From Maribacter polysaccharolyticus (GTDB lineage Bacteria; Bacteroidota; Bacteroidia; Flavobacteriales; Flavobacteriaceae): DNA of 64,000 nucleotides. The notes under the pieces were generated by a model. The model worked only from the letters and a program-made list of their open reading frames with translations. It had not been told where the DNA came from and did not search any database. The position numbers and the translations under genes were made by a program. The stretch lies in contig NZ_JARBUY010000004.1 in the NCBI RefSeq assembly GCF_028882255.1, forward strand, positions 508,328 through 572,327, given 5' to 3'. This document shows positions 27,701 through 37,874 of the stretch, one piece after another; position 1 is the stretch's first letter, and each line of letters starts with the position of its first letter.

Positions 27701-30079
27701 TTACTCGATAAGGATGGCAATCCTGGCTTCGTTACCCAATGCGTCCACAGCCGTTATGATATGATGTCCCTGCTGCGGTAGAATCCCCTTTTCATGAAAG
27801 TTTTCGGTTTGTCCCAAATACGTTTCATCCAAATACCAGTAAACCTGGGTTTTTGGTTTTGAATGGGCCAATTTCAACACCAATTCATTCAATCTTCCCT
27901 CGAAATCTTTCGTTAAGCCGATCCTGCTATGGTCTTTAGGGTAAATAAATTCCATGGCTGGTTCCAGAGTGCTTTTGCAGTTTTCCTTAAAAGGCGGTAC
28001 GGGGCGGTATGTAGGATGGGATTTTTTATAGTAGAACTCCATCATCGGGGGCAATACAAACCAAGATACCCGACGTGCTTCCGACACATCGGTACAGGAT
28101 GAGTTTACCCTGAATTGTTGCTGTGAATCCAAGAGAACGGTCCTGTGGTAGGGACACGCCTTAACGTAGGCGTTCTTTTTTGGGACGGAAATTGTTTTTG
28201 TCGGACATATGTCCGTAGCTAAAAAACCACTGTTTTCACAGACTTCGACTTCTACGAATTCATCCAAGGGTTTTTGGAACCAGGATGATTTTGGCAGCAC
28301 ATCAAAAACATCAAAAAGTATAGGTGCGGCAGTGGTTACCCCCGAAACATTCGGTCTACCTTCCCCATCAGCATTGCCGACCCAGACCCCCACGACGAAA
28401 TCTTTGGTGACTCCGATGGCCCAAGCATCCTTATTTCCGAAACTCGTCCCTGTTTTCCAAGCCAATTCCTTGCTACTATCGAAGAACTCCCACGACTCCT
28501 GGCCTTCAGGGCGGTTCACCTCTTTCATGGCTTCAAACGTAAGATATACACTACCTGCATCAAAAATGGTCTTTGCTATGGATTTTTCACCAAAACCAAC
28601 CGATTTCCCCTTGATTAGGGTAGGTTCTGAAAATTCCCGTTCATAATATTCACTTGATGTTGCATTAAAATGATTGACGGTGGATGCCAAGGATGCGTAT
28701 GTTTTACAAAGATCCCAAAGGCTACATTCAGCCCCGCCCAAAATCAATGTAAGGCCGTAATGATCGGCCGGTTTATCAATCCCCTTAAGGTCAAAAGCCT
28801 TTAGTTGATCCCGGAATTTCTTTAGACCATAATCTTGCAATAAACGCACTGCCGGGATATTCAAGGAGCGGGCCAAGGCTTTTTTGGCTTCAATGGCACC
28901 GCTATACCCTTCGTTGAAATTCTCTGGGGTATACCCCGCAATCTGTGTGGGCAAATCGGGCACCAACATTCCGGGCAAAAGCGCACCTGCATCCAACATG
29001 GCGGCGTATAACAACGGTTTGAGGATACTCCCCGTACTTCTGTTGGCCTGGATCATGTCAACATCTTTTTGGTGGTTGCTATCCGTTGGGGTATTTCCGG
29101 TATACGCCAAAACCTCCCTGGTATTAACATCCATGACCATTACTGCCCCATTATACACATGATTTTGCCTTAGGTTTTGGTAGTATTTTTGTAAGATGGC
29201 ATTCACATTGGCCTGCAGATGGGCATCTATGGTAGAAGCAATACGTTCCCCTTTATGATTCCTGGCCAAATAATGTACCAAGTGGGGGGCCGACTTGGGT
29301 AGGCTGTAGGGTTTTTGGGGCAATTTTTCCAAGAGGGATAACTCATAGGTGGTACTATCCAAAATACCCTTTTGAAGCAACTTATGGAGTAATCGATTTC
29401 TTTTATGCAGTAACCGTTCCTGATTTTTTCCCGGATAAATTAAACTCGGTGCATTGGGCAAAACCGCCAATGTAGCCGATTCGGCCCATGATAATTGATG
29501 CGCCTGCAGACCAAAATAACGCCAAGCGGCAACATCAAGTCCTACGACATTACCCCCAAAAGGGGCATTACTCACATAATACCTTAGAATTTCTTCCTTG
29601 CTATGGCGAAGTTCCAATCGGGTGGCCAAGATCAATTCAATAGCTTTTTCCCAATAGGATCGTTTTTTCCCATTTCTGGACAATCGGATTACCTGTTGTG
29701 TCAATGTACTCCCGCCACGTACCGATTTTCCAGCCTTGATATTGGCCCCAAGGGCCTTTAACATTGAAACCGGATTAAATCCGGGATGTTGATAAAAATG
29801 AGCATCCTCAAACTGGAGTATACAGGTTTTGAATTTCAGGGGTACACTGTCGGCCTCTGGAAATCGCCATTGTCCGTCATCCGCGATCACAGCACCCAAA
29901 AGCCTGCCTTCTTTACTTTCGACAACAGTTGAAGTGGGGGTATTGAAGAGGTTTTTGGGCAAACAGAAGTAATAGGCAACAAGTAGGACCCCAAGAACCA
30001 AAGTCTTCTTTCGGTGGTGTTTGATACGCTGAAAAAACTTGCCCCTTGCCCTAAGTAAAAAATTATATACCGAAACCAT
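27701..30079 (-). CDS. pbpC: Penicillin-binding protein 1C
   Basis: 792 residues from ATG 30079 (a GTG six bases upstream is in frame). One membrane anchor (about 25-42) is followed by the GT51 glycosyltransferase with FEDAHFYQHPGF and GGSTLTQQVIRLS at about residue 119. The transpeptidase has SxxK in STGSILKP (about 345), SxN in RSLNIPA and KTGT (about 538). The C-terminal PBP1C-type domain (about 700-790) ends the protein. It polymerises and cross-links peptidoglycan on the outer face of the inner membrane. PBP1C is usually encoded next to an alpha-2-macroglobulin; here that gene lies 2.3 kb upstream on the same strand. Its start overlaps the ABM gene by 17 bases. Confidence 0.95.
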   Translation of the reverse strand: MVSVYNFLLRARGKFFQRIKHHRKKTLVLGVLLVAYYFCLPKNLFNTPTSTVVESKEGRLLGAVIADDGQWRFPEADSVPLKFKTCILQFEDAHFYQHPGFNPVSMLKALGANIKAGKSVRGGSTLTQQVIRLSRNGKKRSYWEKAIELILATRLELRHSKEEILRYYVSNAPFGGNVVGLDVAAWRYFGLQAHQLSWAESATLAVLPNAPSLIYPGKNQERLLHKRNRLLHKLLQKGILDSTTYELSLLEKLPQKPYSLPKSAPHLVHYLARNHKGERIASTIDAHLQANVNAILQKYYQNLRQNHVYNGAVMVMDVNTREVLAYTGNTPTDSNHQKDVDMIQANRSTGSILKPLLYAAMLDAGALLPGMLVPDLPTQIAGYTPENFNEGYSGAIEAKKALARSLNIPAVRLLQDYGLKKFRDQLKAFDLKGIDKPADHYGLTLILGGAECSLWDLCKTYASLASTVNHFNATSSEYYEREFSEPTLIKGKSVGFGEKSIAKTIFDAGSVYLTFEAMKEVNRPEGQESWEFFDSSKELAWKTGTSFGNKDAWAIGVTKDFVVGVWVGNADGEGRPNVSGVTTAAPILFDVFDVLPKSSWFQKPLDEFVEVEVCENSGFLATDICPTKTISVPKKNAYVKACPYHRTVLLDSQQQFRVNSSCTDVSEARRVSWFVLPPMMEFYYKKSHPTYRPVPPFKENCKSTLEPAMEFIYPKDHSRIGLTKDFEGRLNELVLKLAHSKPKTQVYWYLDETYLGQTENFHEKGILPQQGHHIITAVDALGNEARIAILIE

Positions 30080-30365
30080 ATTCACGTTCTACCAAGCAAA
30101 TTCTTACCTTATACCAAGTGTACCAATCGGATTTGCCTTTCTGCTGTGCGAACAAATGGTCGGTATTCGATTTCCAATGGGAAATATCCTCCAAAGTTTG
30201 CCAGTAACTTACGGCTATACCGATTTGATCCCGGGCACTTTCAAAACCCAAAAAACCGGGTTGTTGCCTTGCCAAATCCTCAATATTCCGTGCCATTTTC
30301 GCATACCCATCTTCTACATCCGTTCTTTTATTCGTAAAAATGACAGCGTAATAAGGTGGTTTCAT
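30063..30365 (-). CDS. Antibiotic biosynthesis monooxygenase (ABM) domain protein
   Basis: 100 residues forming one ferredoxin-like ABM domain: YYAVIFTNKR, then ARQQPGFLGFESARDQIGIAVSYWQTLEDISHWKSN. The block PGFLGFES followed by YWxxxxxIxxWK is diagnostic. Such small dimeric proteins include cofactor-free monooxygenases and haem-handling enzymes, but most chromosomal copies are uncharacterised. It overlaps the start of pbpC by 17 bases on the same strand, so the two are translated from one message. Confidence 0.9.
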   Translation of the reverse strand: MKPPYYAVIFTNKRTDVEDGYAKMARNIEDLARQQPGFLGFESARDQIGIAVSYWQTLEDISHWKSNTDHLFAQQKGKSDWYTWYKVRICLVEREYGFGI

Positions 30366-30426
30366 AATTAGCTTTGACTTCTATTCTCCCAAACGGGATT
30401 TCTTTACGTAGGGATGCCCTACTGCA

Positions 30427-30783
30427 TCAATCGATATATTCTTTCTCCATAAAATAACCCACAAGGGCTTCTTTCATGAGTACCGATTGCTCCCCGGCCT
30501 TGAGAGGGGGTAATTCTTCCTTGATCGTATAATGGGGCCAACCATCCTCATCAAAAAAATCGAATTCATAATACCCGTAAGGTTCCAATAACCTACAAAT
30601 GGCAATATGCATCAGATTCAGTTTCTCGTCCTTTTTAAAGGTTTTATGTATTTGTCCCAACTCCTGAACCCCAACCAAATAAATTATGGCATCCAACTCC
30701 AAGGTATCACCAGGTGCAAACTGCTCCGATAGTTTTTCCATCAATCGTTCCCAGCGTTCTTTTAATTGTAGGTCTCTAGACAT
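30427..30783 (-). CDS. Conserved hypothetical protein
   Basis: 118 residues from ATG 30783; an in-frame ATG 120 bases upstream would cover the promoter and reads unlike protein. The N-terminal half is helical (LKERWERLMEKLSEQF, IIYLVGVQELGQIHKTF) and the C-terminal half acidic and aromatic (YGYYEFDFFDEDGWPHYT). No signal peptide or membrane segment, so cytosolic. I recognise no named domain. It heads a leftward run with the ABM and pbpC genes and is divergent from cvpA, with a good promoter match just upstream. Confidence 0.75.
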   Translation of the reverse strand: MSRDLQLKERWERLMEKLSEQFAPGDTLELDAIIYLVGVQELGQIHKTFKKDEKLNLMHIAICRLLEPYGYYEFDFFDEDGWPHYTIKEELPPLKAGEQSVLMKEALVGYFMEKEYID

Positions 30784-30800
30784 AGTTTTATTTTCTGGTC

Positions 30801-30834
30801 CAAAGGTACAAATCAATGTTTTATATTTGTTCAA
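30801..30834 (-). promoter_or_regulatory. Promoter of the leftward run into pbpC
   Basis: On the minus strand TTG (30832-30834), a 23-base spacer and TACCTTTG (30801-30808) match the Bacteroidota pattern TTG/TAnnTTTG at the upper spacer limit. The -7 element lies 17 bases before the ATG at 30783. A plus-strand TATATTTG (30822-30829) inside the same stretch may serve cvpA. Confidence 0.5.
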
Positions 30835-30928
30835 GAAACTTGTTTTGGCACTTATTGATAACGCCAAAGTATTTTGATGGTTTATTTCCGAGGCAATCGC
30901 CAAGGATCCCCTTATAATAGCAATCGGG

Positions 30929-31453
30929 ATGGGAGTGTTGGATATCGTTTTAGGTTTACTGCTGATTTACGGCCTTATCAAGGGTTTTTATAACGGATTA
31001 TTCATTGAAATCGCTTCGATCATCGCATTGATCGCCGGACTCTATGGTGCCATCCATTTTTCATATATCGCCGGTGATTATCTTGCCCAAAACATGGAAT
31101 GGAACGAGCGCTACATGAACATTGCGGCATTTATCATCACATTTATCATCATCGTTATTTTGGTACACCTGGCAGGTAAGCTCCTGACAAAAATCGCCAA
31201 TTTCGCCATGTTAGGGCTGTTGAACAAACTCGCAGGGGCAATTTTCGGGGCCCTAAAGGTGGCGGTCATCGTGGGTGCCCTTTTGGTATTCCTGGAACGT
31301 GCGAATTCTTCGGTCAATGTAGTCAAAAGTGAAACAATGGAAGAATCGGTCCTTTATGAACCTATAAAGGAGATCGGGGCCCTGGTGTTCGCTAAAATAT
31401 TGAAAACAAAGGAAGACGACACCTTGAAGAGGAATAAAAACAGTTCAAGGTAG
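30929..31453 (+). CDS. CvpA family membrane protein
   Basis: 174 residues with four hydrophobic segments in the first 130. The opening VLDIVLGLLLIYGLIKGFYNGLFIEIASI and the later FAMLGLLNKLAGAIFGALKVAVIVG are the CvpA hallmarks. The C-terminus is charged and cytosolic. CvpA proteins have been linked to colicin V export, bile resistance and envelope stress; the molecular role is unclear. The gene is divergent from the pbpC run. Confidence 0.9.
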   Translation: MGVLDIVLGLLLIYGLIKGFYNGLFIEIASIIALIAGLYGAIHFSYIAGDYLAQNMEWNERYMNIAAFIITFIIIVILVHLAGKLLTKIANFAMLGLLNKLAGAIFGALKVAVIVGALLVFLERANSSVNVVKSETMEESVLYEPIKEIGALVFAKILKTKEDDTLKRNKNSSR

Positions 31454-31854
31454 GAAACCCTAAATCCCCCAATAGGTCAAAGAACGGTAAAAGGATAAAA
31501 ATCAAAAAGCCGGTATGACCTTCTTTTCACAAAAACCCCTGAATTTATAAAGCAAACCCTTATCGTAACCCAAGGAATATTTTTATAAAAAATGGCGTTT
31601 CCTTAACTATGTTTTACACTGGTTTAGAGTAACTTAAGCCTGTACGTTATTTATTGACTACGAAAAATGGTTAAAATCACCTTTTACGATCGGATATGGA
31701 TTTCATGCATTATTGTGATCCTTCCCGCAATGCGATGTATTACACAGAACGGATTCCCGTAGTTTAGAGATTATATTGGCCATTTAACGATTTAAAACCT
31801 AGGTTTACATTAGGTTTTATTCTTTTGCATTGAGAACGATGAAATGAGGGCACA
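31454..31854. other. Intergenic region without a recognised gene
   Basis: About 400 bases following cvpA. No convincing reading frame, RNA fold or repeat is seen. It must contain the promoter of the next gene. Confidence 0.45.
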
Positions 31855-32307
31855 TTGAAAAAACTGAAGGACACTCCGTATTATTATAAAGCGATACATG
31901 AAATCAACTATAGTTTCGGTGATTTTTATCTATTCGATACTTTTGTTGTTGGGGAATTCCGTGAAAACGTCAATGTATCATGGAAAGAAAATGGAAAGTT
32001 GATCGCCGAGGAATTATCAAACTTATACGATAATAACGGTAAGGACATTGTTTATATTTCGCATAGGGTAAACGACTATTCGCTGGTCCCTACCGACTGG
32101 AAGACATTCTTTAATTTAAAATACAACCTTAAGGCTTATGGTATTATAAGCTACACCAGGACAGGTTTTTTCAATGCCATGCTCGAAAGGATGTTCATCA
32201 ACAGCAAGTTCAAATGGTTTAATTCTTTGGAAGACGCCATATCATGGGTCGCTAAAATTTCGAACACCGAGGTTTTACAACCTTTGTCTAACAGAGCTTC
32301 CGTCTGA
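31855..32307 (+). CDS. Hypothetical protein, possibly SpoIIAA-like (STAS/SEC14) fold
   Basis: 150 residues. The only possible start is TTG at 31855, because in-frame stops lie 13 bases upstream. It shows alternating strands and helices (FGDFYLFDTFVVGEF, DIVYISHRVNDYSLVPTDWKTF, YGIISYTRTGFFNAMLERMF, NSLEDAISWVAKI) that resemble the SpoIIAA-like/STAS group found in many Flavobacteria. This is pattern-level only. It has no signal peptide. Single gene, convergent with the macroglobulin gene. Confidence 0.7.
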   Translation: MKKLKDTPYYYKAIHEINYSFGDFYLFDTFVVGEFRENVNVSWKENGKLIAEELSNLYDNNGKDIVYISHRVNDYSLVPTDWKTFFNLKYNLKAYGIISYTRTGFFNAMLERMFINSKFKWFNSLEDAISWVAKISNTEVLQPLSNRASV

Positions 32308-32354
32308 TATTCATGATCCATAGAGCGCCCCACCTATAATCCAAAGAAGTAAAT

Positions 32355-35300
32355 TTACTGCACAACTTCTATCCATTTACCTTTGGTTCGTACGGCATAG
32401 TCATTATCATACATGGCCTCCGCTTGGATTCCCGGTAAATAATACGTACCCAAATAAGAAGCATTCAACAATACCCTGAAAGTCTTCGTTTCATATTTTT
32501 TCAGATCAAAATAGAAATTTGTCCTGTCATCACGAATATCGGTATGATCGACTTCATTTTCGGCAAAAGGGCCAAAATCGGTAAATCGGGTATTTACAAT
32601 TTCCCATCCACTAGGGAAAATCCGAGTCAGTGCCACATTGTCGATTTTGTTAGGGGTTGAATTGATCAGTGTAACCTCAGCTACGAAATCGGTTCCCTGC
32701 CCCATCCTTGAAACATCGATTCGAGAACCGTCCCTACCTTTGAAATTCGAAATTACCTTAAGGTTCCGTACAACTTCCTTCTCTTCGCCTACCGGTAATT
32801 TACCACGGTTCACAATAGTGACGTAGAGGGTATTCCGATCCACATTGGTCAAGGTTAGGGCGTTGTCCCCTTCTTTTATTTTGAATTCGTGGCTGGCCAA
32901 TGTTTTTGCGGTCTTCACCCCGGTCAATGCCCCGTTAAGATCTATCTTCGCTTCGATACCCTTACCGCCGACCAAAGCCGAAAACTTGGCCATGGCCAAC
33001 AGACAATAAGCGGTGCTTTGGGTACTCATCCATTCTTTTTCACCCAATCTAAGGGCAATGGTATCGGCCAGTTCCCTTGCTTTGACCTTGTTGTTCAACA
33101 ATACATAAGTTTCCAAGGCCATGGCCCTATTCCTGCTTTCCGATCCAAAGGTGTCGTAATCGGACGTATCATCGGCAAAATCCAAGGTTGCATTTGAGAG
33201 CAATTTTTCAGCGACATTTTTTTGTCCGATCAAGGCATAGGTAGCGGCTAAACGGTATTTCGATGCATTGGAAAGACCTTTCGTCTCCCGTAATCGGTTC
33301 ATCGATGCTACATCGGCATTCCCTGACAAGGCCAAAGTGTACAAGCGATAGGCCTGCGCCAATTCCGGACTTCCCGTACCGCTACGCCATTGTTTTGCCA
33401 CTTGCTGTTGGTAATTGATCCAACTCGATTTAAATCCGATGGGTAATACAAACCCTTTTTTCTCGGCTTCCAATAAAAAATGTCCGGCATAGGAGGTCCC
33501 CCAATCATTGACCCCATGCTGTCCTGGCCAATAGGAGAATCCCCCGTTCGGTAATTGATAACTTCCCAAACGCTGAATAGCATCCTCCAGATGTTTCTGC
33601 ACTTGGCCTTTTCGATGACTGTCCAAATCAAAAATTTCGGATAAGTACAATTGGGGAAAAGCGGCAGAGGTAACCTGTTCCACGCATCCGTGGGGATAAC
33701 GGATCAAATATTCCATTCGTCCATTGAAGTTCATCGGTGGCAAGGTCGATAATTCGACTTGGATCGTATTACTGCCTGAAATACCGAAAGACGGTATGTT
33801 GATCGTTCGCTTTTCCTGGGGGCCAAGAACCAAATCCTGTACCGTGGATGAGATGGGGTTTGGGTTGACCACATCCATCGGTATTTTGAACGAAGCCTTT
33901 TCCCCATTGCCGGAGGCTTCCACAACGACTTCCCCAATACCTGTGAAATCGGATACGTTCAAATTGAAATAGACCATTTGCTCATCAGGCCCTGAAAATG
34001 AAATCGTCTGTGATGCCGCACCATCAACGGTAAACGCTTGATTCTTTTTGATCTTTACGGTAACGTCTTTTACCTTTTTTTCCATGGCAAAAACGGTAAT
34101 GGGAAGGGTAACCTGCTCCCCAGAGGTCATCTTACGCGGTAAGGACCCCAATACCATTAAAGGTATACGTACTGGGGTGGTCATCTCGGTACTGCCATAA
34201 GCCGCACTCGTGCTTTCCCCGGCAATGACCATGGTGCGTACCGATCCCACGTATTTTGGTATTTGTATCGTATGTGATCTGGTTTGACCCGGTTGTAATT
34301 CAAAAGGACCCAAATAAACGACCATAGGTTCAAAACGGTTCGCCTTTTTGTTTTTGGCCCCCGCCAATTCCCCATCCCCACCGATGGCAAATACCTGATC
34401 GATCCGACCTCCATAGGCCCCAATGACATCATCATAAATATCCCAGGTTTTTACGCCCAAAGCTTCATGGGCATAAAAGGTGTTCCAGGGATCTGGTGTC
34501 TTGAACCGGGTAAGATCCAAAAGACCTTCATCTACGATAGCCACACTATATGTCATTGCCTTTTTGTTGGCCTCACTTACCTTTAACGTTACACTTTCCT
34601 CTGGCCGCAATACCTCTGGCATCGCAAGTACCGGCTCCAATTTAGTGGCCCGATCCTCAACGGAAATGGGTATTACGCCATAAAGCCGAATCGGGGCGTC
34701 ATTCAATAAAGATGCATGGGGTTGCAAAAGGGATATATGGATAAAGACATTGGGGGCGTACAAATCCTTTATGGGTAATTGAAACCGGGTTTCTCCCTTT
34801 GTGGTCCCCACCCAAAGTGATTCGAGCACCTCATTGCCATTTTCAACAGTGACCAAAGCCCTACCTCCTTCAGAACTTGGGAAGGTTACCGTGGCGGTAT
34901 CCCCGACATTATATTTTTCCTTATCGGTGGAAAAAACCAACATGGTAGCCGCCGAGGGGTCATTTTTTATAGACCTTCCTGCCCATCCCGGCCAATCGAT
35001 ATACAGGGTCTTTCCTGCGGAATGTCCTCCATTGGGATCCTCGACACGTACCAAATAGCGCCCCCAATCGGGATATTTCAATTCAAAGGTAAAGGTGGCC
35101 TTCCCTTTTGAATCCGTGCCAATGGTTTTATCGAAAACCTTCTCCCGATACGTACTACTGCTAAAATTACTGAGGTTGTCCTCGGAAGTATCCCACCACC
35201 ATTTCCAATTTACCTTATGTATGGTTACCTTCAGATTGGCCACCGCTTTCGGATTTCCTTTTTCATCGACCGAAACAACCTCGAAAAGGTGTTTGGTATC

Positions 35301-37874
35301 TGTCAACAACATGCCCCTAGCCTTATCCCCTTTAGGGGTATTGAGGCCGACATAAGTTTGATAGGGGGAATAGGGTTTTACAAAAACATCGGTACTGAAA
35401 TCCCCACCGTTTTCATACACCTTGGTCATAAATACAGCGTTCAACATTCCAGGGGCGCGATTTGTCAATCGGGCATCCATGCTGAAAATGGCTTTACCCT
35501 CCGCATTCAACCTGCCATCGAAAATACGTTGCTCCTCAGGTGCAAAAACCCTTGTGGGATCATCGAAGACATAACCCGGAAAAGATTCAAAACTTGTTTT
35601 TTGCGTATTGAATTTGGCAGTTACATCGGCCTTAAGGTTTTTTGCAATGGCCCCATGGAGCCATTTAACCTCCAGTTGACCGGTAATGGGGTTGGCACTG
35701 GAAAGCACCTCGCTCCCAAAATCCGATTTGATCTTTAAACGATTGGGTTTTATGGTCTCAATCTTGATCGTTTTGGTAAATGAAGCCCCACCGACGGTTA
35801 CTTTGGCCAACCAATTTCCCGTTGGGGCATTTTCGTCGGTCTTGATATTGAAGTGATAGAAATTGTTCAATCCGGAAGTTTGGACTTCCCTTAAAACCAC
35901 TTTATTATATGGATCCAATAATTCCAATTTTACCGGATGGTTTTCCGGTAATTTGTTGGCATTATCGTTTAAGAGGAACGAAAGGTAGATTCGGTCCCCG
36001 GGACGCCAAACCCCTCTCTCGCCAAAAATAAACCCCTTGATGCCTTTTTGCAATCGTTCTCCCGACACATTGAACTTACTTACCGAAAGTGCGTTGCCAT
36101 CATTAAGCTTTACGTACGTTTTCTGTCCGTTATTTTCAACTATGGCAAAGAATGCCGTCTTTTCGGCGTCGAAAACAGACATACCCTCCCCATCGGTTAT
36201 CACATTACCAATGGGCTGTTGTTGGAAATTATAGAACGTTACCTTGGCACCGGCGACAGGGGCAGTATTCAAAATATCGTTCACTGCAACGAAATAACTG
36301 TTGTTGATCCCTTTTTTTATCGTAACCCCAAGATCACTGGCCAATACGTTGAGTCCTATTTTCTTGTTGTAGTAATAAGAGGTATGGCAAGGGTTATCGC
36401 GCTCGTTCCAATTATAATCGTAATAGTAATCCTGATAATAGGTCTCGACGCCATCCCAAGAACTATCCACCACGTCACCGTCATAGTCCTCTTCAGTTTC
36501 CATCGCGGTACCAAAGTTCGTTGCCTCACATACATAGGAACTATACGACGGCTTAAAATCCAATTCCACCCTATAGATTGCGCCGGGATCGGGCTGGATC
36601 AATGTCTTTAGGTCCAACGCATGGGCCGTCCATTTGCCATTCGTGTTGGACAATTGGGTTTGTAATTCTATTTTCTTCTTGGCAACAGGGCGTGCTACGG
36701 AACGCAAATTGTAATTACCGTCCATTTCATTGCCTTGAAGAAACTGGAGGATATTGTTTTCGTATATCTTCAAAACGGTAACATCGACCGCATTGAGATT
36801 CACGGTCTCAAAATTTATCTTTAGGTTGTTGGAAGCGGGCAATATCGTTCCGTTGGTCAAAAAACGGACTTCAGGTTTTATTTGTTCAAAAGCCACACGT
36901 TCCTCATACTTGGATTTCAATTTATAACCATCGGCACTTTCGATTCCCTCAAAAACCTCGATTTTGGAAGCCCCTTTGATTTCTTGATCGGGATATACTT
37001 TAAGGGTATTGCCATCAATCGAAAATTTAGGATCGGTAGCACCTCCCAAAACTACCAGTCCTTTCAAATTTTGCCCCTTTTTTATGGGGTCAGAAAAATT
37101 GATCGACACCATTTGCCCTTCCCCAATATGCACTATGGCTTCCATTACCGTGAAATTGTTCTTCCCGGGAATCTGAATGGCTTGTTTTCCTGAGCTTTCA
37201 ATGGCCCGCTTTGAGCCGTCCCATGAAATTTCAAGGGAAGTGTCCTCTATATAGCGCTGAATACTGTCTATCTTAAAATAAAACTGGGTGCCTTCCTTTA
37301 TCGTCTCGTCAAAGATCACCTTGACCGCTTTTCCTTCATGGGTAACCGACACCAGTTCATTCAATACACTTAAGGGCATTATATCGGCACTTCGCACTTG
37401 TCCGTTTATGTACTGTAGCTCTTTGGAATACGACTGTAACGGCTCTGTATATAGATTGAATTGTTGCTTTTGGGTCTTTATCCCAAAGACCATATTCCGA
37501 AGCTCTTTAGGCACCTCATCAATGATTTCCTTTACGGCCAAAGTAAACGTATATTCGGTATCCTGCTCAAATCCCTTCTCAGGGACAAAGGCTATGGTCC
37601 TATTATTCAAGGACACTACTTTCCCCTTTACCTTTGGGGAAACCAAAAGCAGGTCATTATCCAACCCGCCCCCATTTTCCCATGAGGGGATAGGTTTTTG
37701 TAGCACGACACGAACATCACTTTTTGTGGATATGATCCCATGGGTGATCTCCGAGATGTATTCCTGGTATTTAGCAAGGTCATCGAAAGGTTCGAGTGAA
37801 GTTTCTTTTTTGGAGGTACATCCGATAAGCAACAAAAAAACGGCACTTAAACGGAAGAATTGAGCAATTTTCAT
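32355..37874 (-). CDS. Alpha-2-macroglobulin family lipoprotein
   Basis: 1839 residues from ATG 37874 (a GTG nine bases upstream is in frame). The signal peptide ends with the lipobox LIGC, so it is lipid-anchored. The protein carries several macroglobulin beta domains, the A2M domain (VGSVRTMVIAGESTSAAYG) and the thioester-bearing alpha-helical domain with an intact Cys-x-Glu-Gln motif (PHGCVEQV) at about residue 1395. Bacterial members trap proteases that enter the periplasm and are genetically linked to PBP1C. A tyrosine/aspartate-rich insert is present around residues 465-490 (QDYYYDYNWN). The GCVEQ motif means that covalent trapping should be possible. Confidence 0.94.
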   Translation of the reverse strand: MKIAQFFRLSAVFLLLIGCTSKKETSLEPFDDLAKYQEYISEITHGIISTKSDVRVVLQKPIPSWENGGGLDNDLLLVSPKVKGKVVSLNNRTIAFVPEKGFEQDTEYTFTLAVKEIIDEVPKELRNMVFGIKTQKQQFNLYTEPLQSYSKELQYINGQVRSADIMPLSVLNELVSVTHEGKAVKVIFDETIKEGTQFYFKIDSIQRYIEDTSLEISWDGSKRAIESSGKQAIQIPGKNNFTVMEAIVHIGEGQMVSINFSDPIKKGQNLKGLVVLGGATDPKFSIDGNTLKVYPDQEIKGASKIEVFEGIESADGYKLKSKYEERVAFEQIKPEVRFLTNGTILPASNNLKINFETVNLNAVDVTVLKIYENNILQFLQGNEMDGNYNLRSVARPVAKKKIELQTQLSNTNGKWTAHALDLKTLIQPDPGAIYRVELDFKPSYSSYVCEATNFGTAMETEEDYDGDVVDSSWDGVETYYQDYYYDYNWNERDNPCHTSYYYNKKIGLNVLASDLGVTIKKGINNSYFVAVNDILNTAPVAGAKVTFYNFQQQPIGNVITDGEGMSVFDAEKTAFFAIVENNGQKTYVKLNDGNALSVSKFNVSGERLQKGIKGFIFGERGVWRPGDRIYLSFLLNDNANKLPENHPVKLELLDPYNKVVLREVQTSGLNNFYHFNIKTDENAPTGNWLAKVTVGGASFTKTIKIETIKPNRLKIKSDFGSEVLSSANPITGQLEVKWLHGAIAKNLKADVTAKFNTQKTSFESFPGYVFDDPTRVFAPEEQRIFDGRLNAEGKAIFSMDARLTNRAPGMLNAVFMTKVYENGGDFSTDVFVKPYSPYQTYVGLNTPKGDKARGMLLTDTKHLFEVVSVDEKGNPKAVANLKVTIHKVNWKWWWDTSEDNLSNFSSSTYREKVFDKTIGTDSKGKATFTFELKYPDWGRYLVRVEDPNGGHSAGKTLYIDWPGWAGRSIKNDPSAATMLVFSTDKEKYNVGDTATVTFPSSEGGRALVTVENGNEVLESLWVGTTKGETRFQLPIKDLYAPNVFIHISLLQPHASLLNDAPIRLYGVIPISVEDRATKLEPVLAMPEVLRPEESVTLKVSEANKKAMTYSVAIVDEGLLDLTRFKTPDPWNTFYAHEALGVKTWDIYDDVIGAYGGRIDQVFAIGGDGELAGAKNKKANRFEPMVVYLGPFELQPGQTRSHTIQIPKYVGSVRTMVIAGESTSAAYGSTEMTTPVRIPLMVLGSLPRKMTSGEQVTLPITVFAMEKKVKDVTVKIKKNQAFTVDGAASQTISFSGPDEQMVYFNLNVSDFTGIGEVVVEASGNGEKASFKIPMDVVNPNPISSTVQDLVLGPQEKRTINIPSFGISGSNTIQVELSTLPPMNFNGRMEYLIRYPHGCVEQVTSAAFPQLYLSEIFDLDSHRKGQVQKHLEDAIQRLGSYQLPNGGFSYWPGQHGVNDWGTSYAGHFLLEAEKKGFVLPIGFKSSWINYQQQVAKQWRSGTGSPELAQAYRLYTLALSGNADVASMNRLRETKGLSNASKYRLAATYALIGQKNVAEKLLSNATLDFADDTSDYDTFGSESRNRAMALETYVLLNNKVKARELADTIALRLGEKEWMSTQSTAYCLLAMAKFSALVGGKGIEAKIDLNGALTGVKTAKTLASHEFKIKEGDNALTLTNVDRNTLYVTIVNRGKLPVGEEKEVVRNLKVISNFKGRDGSRIDVSRMGQGTDFVAEVTLINSTPNKIDNVALTRIFPSGWEIVNTRFTDFGPFAENEVDHTDIRDDRTNFYFDLKKYETKTFRVLLNASYLGTYYLPGIQAEAMYDNDYAVRTKGKWIEVVQ

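Noticed and set aside
36048-36611. Plus-strand open frame of 187 codons inside the macroglobulin gene
   Set aside because: The composition is not protein-like and it lies wholly inside a well-supported gene on the other strand.
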